Shown piece after piece: positions 34,435-43,714 of a stretch of 64,000 nucleotides of DNA. The position numbers were made by a program, and so were the translations under genes. The notes under the pieces were generated by a model, which saw only the letters and a list, made by a program, of their open reading frames with translations, was not told the origin of the DNA and searched no databases. This DNA comes from Lachnotalea sp041821265 (lineage in GTDB: Bacteria > Bacillota > Clostridia > Lachnospirales > Lachnospiraceae). The stretch spans positions 8,842 through 72,841 of the forward strand of contig JBGUEQ010000021.1 in assembly GCA_041821265.1 (NCBI GenBank), given 5' to 3'. Within the stretch, counting starts at the first letter, position 1, and every line of letters starts with the position of its first letter.

Positions 34435-35142
34435 ATGTTAAAAGTTGCAATTGTAGAAGACGAGGTTGAATATATAGAACAAATTCAAGACTTAATAGAT
34501 GAGTATTGTAAAGAGTTTTCGAAAGAAATTCAAGTCACATCATTTGATAATGGAGAACAAATAATAACGGACTATAAAATAAATTTTGATATTATTTTTC
34601 TTGACATAGAGATGCCAATTTTAGATGGTATGAAGACAGCTGAAAAAATAAGAGAGATCGATAAAGAGGTGGTACTTGTATTTATAACAAATATGGCACA
34701 TTATGCAATTAACGGTTATTCTGTGGGGGCATTTGATTTTATTTTAAAACCGATTAATTATTCGACATTTTCAGTTCGATTTACAAGGGCGATAAATCGT
34801 GTCAGAAAAAGAGAGTCTGGTTTGATTTTACTATCTCTTTCCGATGGCGTAAAGAAAATAAAAACTACTCAAATTTATTATGTAGATGTACAAAATAGAA
34901 TGTTACATTACCATACGGATGAAGGGGAATATATAGTACGAGGAACTTTACAAAATGCAGAAAAAGAACTCGGAAAATATCAGTTTGTAAAATGTAATCA
35001 TTGGTATTTGGTAAATTTAAAATATGTGTCAGAAATACGAAAAGGTATGGCTATGGTTGCTGGAAATGAGTTAGAGATAAGCCGAAGAAATAAAACATCA
35101 TTTTTAACAGCATTAACAAACTATGTAGGAGAAAGTGTATGA
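34435..35142 (+). CDS. LytTR-family response regulator
   Basis: This 235-residue regulator has a receiver domain (about 1-120; VAIVEDE, phosphorylation Asp in IIFLDIEMP near 57 and FILKPI near 105) and a C-terminal LytTR DNA-binding domain (about 135-235; ILLSLSDGVKKIKTTQIYYV, then KCNHWYLVNLKYV). LytTR proteins bind paired 9-10 bp direct repeats about 21 bp apart. The start at 34435 has AAGGAGAAGG in front; an upstream Met at 34390 does not. The gene overlaps the sensor kinase gene by 4 bases (ATGA). Matching repeats lie upstream of the next chemoreceptor and of the GH3 operon. Confidence 0.92.
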   Translation: MLKVAIVEDEVEYIEQIQDLIDEYCKEFSKEIQVTSFDNGEQIITDYKINFDIIFLDIEMPILDGMKTAEKIREIDKEVVLVFITNMAHYAINGYSVGAFDFILKPINYSTFSVRFTRAINRVRKRESGLILLSLSDGVKKIKTTQIYYVDVQNRMLHYHTDEGEYIVRGTLQNAEKELGKYQFVKCNHWYLVNLKYVSEIRKGMAMVAGNELEISRRNKTSFLTALTNYVGESV

Positions 35143-36434
35143 TTACTGAATTGAACAATATTTTATATTTAGTTTATAGAGATTTAACGATTTGGATTGC
35201 AATATTTATATATACATATCCTTTATTACATAAAGAAAATTATTATCGGAGATTAGTATTCTCATTAATTTCAGTAGGTTTGATTAGTATAGGATTTCAA
35301 ATGTTTTATCCATTTTCTGATAGGAATATTATAATTTATTATGTAATTTATTTTATTTTATCAAATATTTTTTTCTTTTTAACGACTAAAATTTCATGGA
35401 GAGATATGATATATGGTAGTATTTTAGCAATTTTATCTCAACAGCTTACGTATGAATTGTGGATAGTTTTGTATATCAAAGTCGAATTATTTTCTAAGAT
35501 TTTTAATGATTCGTGGAAATGGGTTGGAAGTATATGGTTATTCTTACTTGTTTATGGAGTGATTGCACGTACAATAGCTCATTATATACCTGAAAATGGT
35601 CAATACAAAATTGGTCCTAGGCAACTATCCTCTGCGCTTTTACTTCTAATTATTTTTGAATTATTATATTTTATTTTACTAAAAACTAGTGTATCAAATA
35701 CAGATACTACCGAAATTGTTATTTTAATGGCACAGAGTAATTGTGTAACTTTATTATATCTTCAAAGTGCCTTATTTAAGAAAAGTGCTATGAAACAAGA
35801 AATCGATTTCTTAAATCAACTTTGGCATCAACAGAAAGCACAATATACCCTTGCTAAAGAAAATATTTCATTAATTAATCATAAATGTCATGATTTAAAA
35901 CATCAAATGAAAGCAATACAAAATATGGCAAGTGTTAAAGAAAAGGAACATTATCTTGAAGAAGTAAAAAATTCAATTCAAATTTATGATTCTATCGTAA
36001 ATACTGGTAATGAAGTACTAGATACTGTTTTAACTGAAAAAAGTTTATATTGTGAAGCAAATACCATTAAAATAAACTGTATTGCGGATGGTAGTCATAT
36101 GAATTTTATGAATTCAATTGACTTATATGCTATTTTTGGAAATGCACTAGATAATGCAATTGATTGTGTTAGTAAGTTTAAAAATAAAGATAAACGCATG
36201 ATTGATGTACTTGTTCGAACTGAGAAAAAGTTCTTGGTTATACACATAATCAATCCTGTTCAAGACAAATTAGAATTTGATGAAGAGTTACCTATTAGTA
36301 CCAAATTTAACAATGGACAGCATGGATTTGGACTAAAAAGTATACGCCACATTGTAAAGAAATACGAAGGATTTTTAACGGTAAAGGTAGAAAATAATTG
36401 CTTTGAATTCAAAATATTAATTCCTATTCAATAA
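35139..36434 (+). CDS. GHKL sensor histidine kinase (AgrC-like)
   Basis: This 431-residue kinase has about six membrane helices (about 15-215), a coiled-coil and a phospho-acceptor region INHKCHDLKHQMKAI near 246-260, with the conserved HDLKHQ histidine. The GHKL ATPase follows (IFGNALDNAIDCV N box near 330-342, then GHGFGLKSIRHIVKKY near 400-415). This layout is that of AgrC, VirS and related peptide-sensing kinases. No AgrD-like peptide or AgrB-like protease gene is seen nearby, so the signal may be a carbohydrate, a small molecule or a peptide encoded elsewhere. It is translationally coupled to the LytTR regulator. Confidence 0.92.
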   Translation: MITELNNILYLVYRDLTIWIAIFIYTYPLLHKENYYRRLVFSLISVGLISIGFQMFYPFSDRNIIIYYVIYFILSNIFFFLTTKISWRDMIYGSILAILSQQLTYELWIVLYIKVELFSKIFNDSWKWVGSIWLFLLVYGVIARTIAHYIPENGQYKIGPRQLSSALLLLIIFELLYFILLKTSVSNTDTTEIVILMAQSNCVTLLYLQSALFKKSAMKQEIDFLNQLWHQQKAQYTLAKENISLINHKCHDLKHQMKAIQNMASVKEKEHYLEEVKNSIQIYDSIVNTGNEVLDTVLTEKSLYCEANTIKINCIADGSHMNFMNSIDLYAIFGNALDNAIDCVSKFKNKDKRMIDVLVRTEKKFLVIHIINPVQDKLEFDEELPISTKFNNGQHGFGLKSIRHIVKKYEGFLTVKVENNCFEFKILIPIQ

Positions 36435-36437
36435 TAT

Positions 36438-36478
36438 ATCCCGATTGTGCAAAAACTGCATGATTGGGATTTTTTTTG
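36438..36478 (+). terminator. Terminator of the two-component operon
   Basis: ATCCCGATTGTGCA (36438-36451) pairs with TGCATGATTGGGAT (36457-36470) with two wobble pairs, followed by eight T. Confidence 0.85.
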
Positions 36479-36559
36479 TTAGATTAAACGGTGACTCAAT
36501 AAAATACAGAAGTTCGGCTTTTAATTCGTCCTTATGAGGTAACAAAGATGTTGTTTAGA

Positions 36560-36628
36560 ACCAGTTAAGTAAAATTTTTTACCACTTAAGTAAAACGTGT
36601 TGAAAATAGTTAGTATAACTAATAATAT
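36560..36628 (+). promoter_or_regulatory. LytTR-like tandem box and promoter, chemoreceptor gene
   Basis: ACCAGTTAAGTAAAA (36560-36574) and ACCACTTAAGTAAAA (36581-36595) are direct repeats with 14 of 15 bases equal, offset 21 bp, close to the AgrA-type site ACAGTTAAG-N12-repeat. A promoter follows: TTGAAA (36600-36605), 17 bases, TAATAT (36623-36628). The first box to -35 distance is 40 bp. The site is about 125 bp after the LytTR system and gives a leader of about 270 bases to the chemoreceptor at 36902. Confidence 0.7.
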
Positions 36629-36901
36629 TAGTGTGGATTTTGGAAAACATGTAAAATTACACAAAGGTATTCGTTAAATAAATAAGATGTAAGTGCAATT
36701 TGTGTAAATGGTATTTGTTTTAGGGGGTAATTACTTTATTAGTGTATCATTTGTTCGAGAAATATGTAAAACTTTTACTAAAATCCAACCATTTGAAAGG
36801 GCTGTATGCCTAGGAAGGAGAATGAAAACAATGTTATATTGAAATCCATCACATGTGAAAAGTTGTTTTGGACATAAGAAGATGGTTAGGAGAGGAAATA
36901 A
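36629..36901 (+). other. Long leader of the third chemoreceptor gene
   Basis: No gene is seen. If transcription starts near 36635 the leader is about 265 bases, AT-rich, ending in GGAGAGG before the start at 36902. No known riboswitch could be recognised. Confidence 0.35.
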
Positions 36902-38617
36902 ATGATTAAGAACCAAAATATTAGCTTTAAAATAACTGTATATATATCTATATTCATAATTATGATTGTATATCTTTCCATGTCAATTTTGATTAGTGTA
37001 AGTAGAACGGTAGATCTTGATAGTAAAGTTTTTTTGAACGACACCTCTGACAGCAGGTATTATCTTAATAATATTGAATTAGGCTTGGAAAAAGCTAGTA
37101 TGCTTGAAAGAGAGATGAAGTTTAATAAAAGTGATTATACTAAATTATTTGATGAACATAGCCATGTTTTATTAGACATTGAAGAGAATTTAAATGAAAT
37201 GATTCAATTAGAATCTTCCAATGAAGAGTTGTATAAAACTCCTTCATTGACTTCTGGAAGTACAATGACGGAGGAAACTTTAGATTTTCAGCGGATGTAT
37301 CAATTGTGGAGTGAGAATTTTAAAGTACAACCCATAGAAGAAAAACAATCTCAAAATGAAATTTTTAATGAAATGATAACAAGTCATAATGAAATGAATG
37401 AAATTTTGGACAACTATATTGAAACTATAAAAATAAAGAGGAAAGATACTGCAATGGCATTCAATATAAGAACTGTTTTTATTACTTCAGTAATTAGTTT
37501 GTTTCTTATAATACGAATAATCAGTGTAATTATCTATCTTAATAAAAATATTAAAGTATTAAGTAATGAAATGAAAAGATTGTCTGAACAAGATCTGAGT
37601 ATAGAAATTGATCAGGTTAGGTTTAAGGCTAGGGATGAATTTGGACAACTCAATAGAGCATTTTATCATATTATTGAATCATTTCGTAATATTGTGAGTC
37701 GAATTGATACAAGTGTACAAGTCTTAGATAAAACATCAACTAAGCTTATCAATGATAGCAAATCGTTGAATGATGATGCACAACATATTACCATGACGTT
37801 TAAAGAAATTACGCAGGGAGCAGTTAAACAGGTAGAGGGTACTGAAAAAGCAACTCAAGATTCTAATGTTCTTGGTAATGTAATTGAACAAAGCGTAAAA
37901 CAATCAAATGAATTAAACGAATCAAGCAAAATAATCATGGGTATCAGTAAAGAAGGGTTAAATGACATTGATAAGTTGACTAAGATCAATGAAGAAACTA
38001 TGAACGCATTTGATGAAATTTTAAAAATAATATTTATTACAAATGAGTCAACAAAGAAAATTGGGAATTCTAGTAAACTTATATCGGATATTTCAGTTCA
38101 AACTAACCTTCTAGCTTTAAATTCTTCTATTGAAGCAGCAAGAGCAGGAGAATCAGGTAGAGCTTTTTCGGTTGTAGCTAATGAAATAAGCGAATTGTCA
38201 AAAAAATCAACAGAAACAACATTGCTGATTGATAATACCATAAAAGAGTTAATTCTTAATTTTAATAAAATAATGGATCAAAGTGAGAAGTTTAAGGTAG
38301 TTGTCAATCATCAAACGGAAAATGTTTTAAATACTAAACAAAAATATATTGAAATATCAAACATTATTAATAAAATGGTTACTTATATAGATAAATTGGA
38401 AGTTATGGCACAGGAAATGGAAAGAAAAAGAACAGGAGTAGAGGATGTCACTAACTCACTAATTGCTGTTGCGCAAGAGAATGCAGCTTGTACAGAAGAA
38501 GCAAATGCTATTACATTAAATTTTAAAGAGTCGTCAATACAAATGAATGTAATTGCTGGAGAAATCAAAGATTTAGTTGATGAATTAAAACTACTTAATT
38601 CTAAGTTTATAATATAA
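36902..38617 (+). CDS. Methyl-accepting chemotaxis protein with four-helix-type sensor
   Basis: This 571-residue receptor has TM1 (about 10-32), an extracellular mostly helical domain of about 160 residues (LGLEKASMLEREMKFNKSDY), TM2 (about 190-212), HAMP (about 213-265) and a signalling domain with the tip NLLALNSSIEAARAGESGRA near 401-420. The tip has Ser instead of the usual Ala (ALNSSIEA), a minor change. GGAGAGG precedes the start. The promoter upstream carries LytTR-like boxes, so its expression is probably tied to the neighbouring two-component system and to the glycan cluster that follows. Confidence 0.92.
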   Translation: MIKNQNISFKITVYISIFIIMIVYLSMSILISVSRTVDLDSKVFLNDTSDSRYYLNNIELGLEKASMLEREMKFNKSDYTKLFDEHSHVLLDIEENLNEMIQLESSNEELYKTPSLTSGSTMTEETLDFQRMYQLWSENFKVQPIEEKQSQNEIFNEMITSHNEMNEILDNYIETIKIKRKDTAMAFNIRTVFITSVISLFLIIRIISVIIYLNKNIKVLSNEMKRLSEQDLSIEIDQVRFKARDEFGQLNRAFYHIIESFRNIVSRIDTSVQVLDKTSTKLINDSKSLNDDAQHITMTFKEITQGAVKQVEGTEKATQDSNVLGNVIEQSVKQSNELNESSKIIMGISKEGLNDIDKLTKINEETMNAFDEILKIIFITNESTKKIGNSSKLISDISVQTNLLALNSSIEAARAGESGRAFSVVANEISELSKKSTETTLLIDNTIKELILNFNKIMDQSEKFKVVVNHQTENVLNTKQKYIEISNIINKMVTYIDKLEVMAQEMERKRTGVEDVTNSLIAVAQENAACTEEANAITLNFKESSIQMNVIAGEIKDLVDELKLLNSKFII

Positions 38618-38654
38618 GAACCTTTATAGTTCTATTAGTTTACATAAGATTAAG

Positions 38655-38723
38655 ACCACTTATTCAACTAAATTAACCACATATGCATAATTGGTTGTAT
38701 AAAGAACTAAATTAATGTAATAT
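38655..38723 (+). promoter_or_regulatory. LytTR-like tandem box and promoter, GH3 operon
   Basis: ACCACTTAT (38655-38663) and ACCACATAT (38676-38684) are direct repeats, 8 of 9 bases equal, offset 21 bp. A promoter follows at the same distance as in the chemoreceptor gene: TTGTAT (38695-38700), 17 bases, TAATAT (38718-38723). First box to -35 is again 40 bp and the -10 hexamer is the same. A lone half-site ACCACTTAA lies at 38731. The -35 is poor, as expected for an activator-dependent promoter. The leader to the GH3 start is about 215 bases and holds no gene. Confidence 0.65.
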
Positions 38724-38943
38724 GTTTAAAACCACTTAAAAATGTGAAATAAAGATGAAAAAACAATATAATATGACGGCTTTGAGGTAGGCAAGTAAGT
38801 GTATTTATAAAAACTCAAACATAAAATTCGTTAAAAATTGTATTAATATGTAATTATTGGCCTATAAGTGGAAAAATTAGAAAATCACTAAAGTAATATC
38901 AGCCTAAAGAGTTGATTTACAATAAAAAAAAGGAGAGAAAGAT

Positions 38944-41900
38944 ATGAAAGATTTACTAATAAACATGAAACGGGGATTTTATGTTTCAATCATTGGTGTT
39001 GTGCTATCACTTATTACAGTAGTTGTTTACACGATTTGTTATGGACGTGGAAATACAAGTATGAATAGCATGTCTTGGATTGCATTTTGGGTTTTAGTCG
39101 TAGGTATCCTAATTTCGACTGTATTTATTTTGATCAAACAGTTTGTTTGGGTACCGGCTATTATGTCATCCTTTCACTTTGTGGCATTTCTTTTTTTTGT
39201 ATATGCCATATATCCATACATTTCAGCCGCTTTTGTTGGCATTGATTCGACATGGGAAGTGACGTTTTTTATCAGTACTATTTTATTTGTACTGGGGTTA
39301 ATTGTTAATATAGTTGGTATATTTAAAACAATAGCTATAAAGAATCTTCTAATTAAATCATCTATGCCAGTTACTTCAGTATTACTAGGTATTATGTTAG
39401 TGGGAACAATTATTGCTAATGAAAATGGCGCTGCTATTAGTAGTGCATTAAATACTCCTTCTTTCATAATTGAACAAAAAGAGGGAGCTCAAGATGATAA
39501 TGAATATTATAAATCAAAATTCAATAATATTGAAGATTTAAAGAAGGCTGGACAGAAACTTGGGGAACAGGCAATGGGAGAAGGTGTGGTTTTATTAAAA
39601 AATGAAAATAATGCACTTCCTTTGTCAGACGATGAACGATCCGTTAGTCTTTTCAGTATGTCTTGTATTGACCCGGCTTATGGAGGAACAGGATCAGGTT
39701 TAGTAGATGTTTCTACGGCCCCTACATATAAGCAAGCATTTGAAAGAGACAATTTATTTAGTGTAAATCCTACACTTTGGGATTGGTATTCATCACCTGA
39801 TCAAGCGAAATACATGAGAGGCGTTGGTGAAACTGGTCCAGGAGTACAAGGTGTAAAAGTAGTTGGTGAAGCTCCATGGACAGAAGTTGATGAGGCAAAT
39901 GGATCAACATTTACTCAGTACGGAGATGCTGCAATAGTGGTACTTGCTCGAATTGGTGGCGAAGGTTCAGATATGCCTCGTGGAACACGTTCATTAAGCA
40001 AACTAGATGATTCTGAAGGAGCAACGGGAGATTCAACTGAAGGTGATTATTTACAATTGTCACCTAAGGAAAAAGACTTGCTCGCAGGACTTAAGCAGAA
40101 AAAAGATGAGGGAGCGTTCAAAAAAGTAATTGTGCTCTTGAATTTTGCAAATCAGATAGAGGCGGATTTTATAAATGACCCTTCATATGATATAGATGCG
40201 GCACTTTGGATTGGAACACCAGGTCAAACAGGGCTTTATGCCGTTGCTGATATTCTTGCTGGTAATATTAATCCTTCAGGAAGACTCTCAGCTACTTTTT
40301 GGAAAACACATGATAAGAATCCTGCACTTGCTAATTTTGGTACGACTGCATACAAAGATGCTCCAAATGCAGTTAATACTGATGGTTCACCTCAACAGGA
40401 TAAATATTATGTTGTATATCAAGAAGGAATTTATCTGGGTTATAGATATACTGAAAGTAGATATGAAGACTTTGTAATGGGAACTGAAAATACTGGGGAA
40501 TATAATTATGCTGATACCGTTTCATATCCATTCGGATATGGAAAGTCATACACTGATTTTGAATATTCTAATCTTAAAGTAGAAAAAGTGGGTAATGACT
40601 CAGATGCCAAGTATGAAGTTAGTGTTGATGTTAAAAATACTGGATCATACCCTGGAAAAGAGACTGTTCAAATTTATCTACAGAAGCCTTATGGAAGTTA
40701 TAATAAGGATAACGGGGTTGAAGCTGCTTCTGTTGATCTGGTAGGATTCACTAAAACTAAACTTTTGGAGGCTGGCGAAACTGTTACAGCTAGCGTAGTT
40801 GTCAATGAAAGACAATTTGCTTCTTATGATGCCAACAATGCAAAAACTTATGTCATTACAGAAGGTGATTACTATCTAACTGCTGCAAAAGATTCACATG
40901 ATGCAGTTAATAATATTCTTGCAAAAAAAGGATATGATGTGTCAACTACAGCAAACAGAATGGACAGAGATGGAAATGATGAATTGGTATCATCAGCATT
41001 GAATTATCAATTAGATACTATTACATATTCTCACTCTGCTGCAACCGATGCAGAAGTAACGAACCAATTTGAATATGCTGACTTCAATAACTATGAAAAT
41101 AAAGGCGATGATAGTGTAACCTATATGACACGTAGCAATTGGGTTAATACAGTGCCAACAAATTGGGATAGTGGAGTAGTCCTTCATTGGAATGATCAAA
41201 TACAAAAAGATCAAGAGAGTTTAGGAAGACAAGGTGAAATAAAACTTGCAGAAGATAAAGGAGAATATCCTGCCTATGATACATATCAATTAGATGAAGA
41301 TGGTAAGGAGATTATACTTAATTTAATTGATTTACGTGTTGATTCACAAGGAAATGAAATTGCTTATGATGATGAACGTTGGAATCAACTTCTTGACCAG
41401 CTTTCATGGGATGATTATGTAAATCTTATTCCTACAGGTATGCGTAGATCAGCACAAATAGATTCAATCAATAAACCAGAAGAGCTTGACCATAATGGAC
41501 CGCTTGGGCTAACAGAACCATATAGTGCTGGAGCACGTGGACTTGCAACAAGAATGAATGATCCACAGAAAGAATCTCGCGCGATGTCTTATCCATCAGC
41601 CGGAATTTTGGCTGCAACATTTAATATTGATTTGATGTATGAAATTGGAGATATGATAGGTGAAGATGCACTTTGGGCTGGATACAATGGCATATATGGA
41701 CCTGGTTCCAATATTCAACGTACACCTTACTCGGGACGTGATTTTGAATATTTTAGTGAAGATGGTTTCCTTAGTGGTATGATTGCTGCATATGAATGTT
41801 CTGCTATGGAAGAGAACGGGTTATATGTTTATAATAAACACGTAGGTCTAAATGACCAGGAAGATTTACGTCGTGGTATCTGTACATGGGCAAATGAACA

Positions 41901-42465
41901 AAGTATTAGAGAGATTTACATGCGAGCATTTGAATTGCCAATTACGATAAAAGGTACACAGTACAATTATAATGGTGAAACAGTTACCCTTAAGGGTGCA
42001 AGTGGAGTCATGCTTGCGTTTAATCGTATAGGATTGCACTGGAGTGGTATGCAAAAAGGTTTATGTACTAATTTCCTTCGTAATGAATGTGGCATGGATG
42101 GAATAATTGTAAGTGATATGTGGTATGGTACTGCATCTACATATATGAACTTACCTGCAATGATGGTAGCAGGTGGTAACTTAGTAGATGGAATGATGGA
42201 TGCGAAACATCTTGCAGGTTGCAAGCCAGGAACTGGTCATGCCGATGTAGCATGGGGAATGAGAGATTCAATGCATCGTATCTTATATACAGTTGTGCAT
42301 TCGAATGCAATGAATGGTATTTCTGATGATTCTACTATGATTCGAGTAACTCCATGGTGGAAAACTGTTCTAGCAGGTTCAGATATTTTACTAGGTATCT
42401 TACTTGCGGCTTCTTCAATTTTAACAATAATCACACTAAAGAAAGAACGTCGCAAAAAAGATTAA
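38944..42465 (+). CDS. Membrane-anchored, circularly permuted GH3 beta-glucosidase
   Basis: This 1173-residue glycoside hydrolase probably cleaves beta-linked gluco-oligosaccharides at the cell surface. It opens with five hydrophobic helices (about 12-157) and ends with one more (about 1145-1165) before KKERRKKD, so the enzyme part should face outward. The GH3 domains are in swapped order: the alpha/beta sandwich comes first (EGVVLLKNENNALPLS near 215-230), a fibronectin-type domain follows (YPFGYGKSYTDFEYSNLKVE near 530), then the TIM barrel (about 800-1110; GPLGLTEPYSAG, KHVGLNDQED) with the likely nucleophile Asp in IIVSDMWYG near 1058. AAGGAG precedes the start. It heads a GT2-GH2-symporter cluster. 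Confidence 0.88.
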   Translation: MKDLLINMKRGFYVSIIGVVLSLITVVVYTICYGRGNTSMNSMSWIAFWVLVVGILISTVFILIKQFVWVPAIMSSFHFVAFLFFVYAIYPYISAAFVGIDSTWEVTFFISTILFVLGLIVNIVGIFKTIAIKNLLIKSSMPVTSVLLGIMLVGTIIANENGAAISSALNTPSFIIEQKEGAQDDNEYYKSKFNNIEDLKKAGQKLGEQAMGEGVVLLKNENNALPLSDDERSVSLFSMSCIDPAYGGTGSGLVDVSTAPTYKQAFERDNLFSVNPTLWDWYSSPDQAKYMRGVGETGPGVQGVKVVGEAPWTEVDEANGSTFTQYGDAAIVVLARIGGEGSDMPRGTRSLSKLDDSEGATGDSTEGDYLQLSPKEKDLLAGLKQKKDEGAFKKVIVLLNFANQIEADFINDPSYDIDAALWIGTPGQTGLYAVADILAGNINPSGRLSATFWKTHDKNPALANFGTTAYKDAPNAVNTDGSPQQDKYYVVYQEGIYLGYRYTESRYEDFVMGTENTGEYNYADTVSYPFGYGKSYTDFEYSNLKVEKVGNDSDAKYEVSVDVKNTGSYPGKETVQIYLQKPYGSYNKDNGVEAASVDLVGFTKTKLLEAGETVTASVVVNERQFASYDANNAKTYVITEGDYYLTAAKDSHDAVNNILAKKGYDVSTTANRMDRDGNDELVSSALNYQLDTITYSHSAATDAEVTNQFEYADFNNYENKGDDSVTYMTRSNWVNTVPTNWDSGVVLHWNDQIQKDQESLGRQGEIKLAEDKGEYPAYDTYQLDEDGKEIILNLIDLRVDSQGNEIAYDDERWNQLLDQLSWDDYVNLIPTGMRRSAQIDSINKPEELDHNGPLGLTEPYSAGARGLATRMNDPQKESRAMSYPSAGILAATFNIDLMYEIGDMIGEDALWAGYNGIYGPGSNIQRTPYSGRDFEYFSEDGFLSGMIAAYECSAMEENGLYVYNKHVGLNDQEDLRRGICTWANEQSIREIYMRAFELPITIKGTQYNYNGETVTLKGASGVMLAFNRIGLHWSGMQKGLCTNFLRNECGMDGIIVSDMWYGTASTYMNLPAMMVAGGNLVDGMMDAKHLAGCKPGTGHADVAWGMRDSMHRILYTVVHSNAMNGISDDSTMIRVTPWWKTVLAGSDILLGILLAASSILTIITLKKERRKKD

Positions 42466-42506
42466 GGTCATTTAAAGTTAGATATTATATTATATGGAAG
42501 AAATTG

Positions 42507-42532
42507 CTCCCTAGATACAATTGTCTAGGGAG
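42507..42532 (+). terminator. Hairpin between the GH3 and GT2 genes
   Basis: CTCCCTAGA (42507-42515) pairs perfectly with TCTAGGGAG (42524-42532); TTAATTCTAATTAT follows. It has no strong T-run, so it may attenuate rather than stop transcription or protect the upstream mRNA. Confidence 0.5.
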
Positions 42533-42565
42533 AGTTAATTCTAATTATAGTGAGGTATTTTTATC

Positions 42566-43582
42566 ATGAAACTATTGTCTATTGTTATTCCCTGTTATAA
42601 CTCTCAAGCGTATATGGGGAAATGTATCGAGTCAATTTTACCAGGTGGATCTTCAGTAGAAATCATAATCGTAAATGACGGTTCTTCTGACAATACTTCA
42701 AAAATAGCAGATAAATATGCAAATCAGTATCCTGAAATTGTAAAAACAGTTCATCAATCAAACGGTGGACATGGTGAGGCAATCAACACAGGCATACGAA
42801 ATGCAACAGGCTTATATTTTAAAGTAGTGGATAGTGATGATTGGGTAGATCTCAATGCATATAAACAGATTCTGAATAAAATTAATGAATTATCAAAATT
42901 AGAAACGCCTGTTGATATGTTTATTAGCAATTATGTTTATGAGAAAGTAATAACAAATCAATCAACAGTGATAAAATATAAAAACATTCTACCTGAAAAT
43001 CGAATATTTTCATGGGATGATGTTGGTAAATTTCCAAAAGGAAAATATATTTTGATGCATTCTATTATTTATAGAACTTCAATATTACATGCATGTAATT
43101 TAAAATTACCGAAGCATACGTTTTATGTGGATAATTTATTTGTATATTTGCCATTACCATATGTTAAGAAAATGTGCTACTTAAATGTTGATTTTTATAG
43201 ATATTATATTGGTAGACAAGATCAATCGGTTAATGAAAAGGTTATGATTAGTAGAATAGATCAACAAATTAAAGTTAATAAACTTATGTTAGAATCAGTA
43301 GATTTACGCGAAGTCGGTAATAAAAAGTTAAACAGGTATATGTTTAATTATCTTGAAATAATAACAACTATTTCCTCTATACTTTTAATACGTTCTGGTA
43401 CGGAGGAAAATTATATAAAAAAGATAGAATTATGGAAATACTTTAAGAATAAAAATTTTCTTTTATATATTAAATTGAGAATTAGTATCATTGGTATTTT
43501 TTCTAATCTTCCAGGAAGAGTAGGGAGAATGATAACGGTAAGTGCATATAAGTTATCACAAAGGGTTATAGGTTTTAATTAA
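42566..43582 (+). CDS. Family 2 glycosyltransferase
   Basis: This 338-residue GT-A enzyme has the N-terminal sugar-nucleotide site LLSIVIPCYNSQAYMGKCIE near 3-22, IIIVNDGSSDNT near 34-45, GGHGEAINTG near 68-77, and DSDDW near 90-94 holding the DxD-type metal site. The C-terminal part is helical and basic without clear membrane spans. GAGG lies before the start. It sits between a surface beta-glucosidase and a GH2 enzyme, so it may build or modify a surface glycan, but an acceptor cannot be named. Confidence 0.88.
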   Translation: MKLLSIVIPCYNSQAYMGKCIESILPGGSSVEIIIVNDGSSDNTSKIADKYANQYPEIVKTVHQSNGGHGEAINTGIRNATGLYFKVVDSDDWVDLNAYKQILNKINELSKLETPVDMFISNYVYEKVITNQSTVIKYKNILPENRIFSWDDVGKFPKGKYILMHSIIYRTSILHACNLKLPKHTFYVDNLFVYLPLPYVKKMCYLNVDFYRYYIGRQDQSVNEKVMISRIDQQIKVNKLMLESVDLREVGNKKLNRYMFNYLEIITTISSILLIRSGTEENYIKKIELWKYFKNKNFLLYIKLRISIIGIFSNLPGRVGRMITVSAYKLSQRVIGFN

Positions 43583-43714
43583 TTAATAATTTTCATCATT
43601 AATAAGATATTAATTTGGTATGACATAAAATCATCATAATGAAGAGTCACATGTACCATATAGATTATTAAATAAAGAATAAATAAATACGAAAAGGCGG
43701 AGGAATATGGACAT

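Noticed and set aside
36435..36901. AgrD-like peptide gene near the LytTR/GHKL pair
   Set aside because: No short frame with a ribosome site and an AgrD-type cysteine region was found in the flanking gaps.
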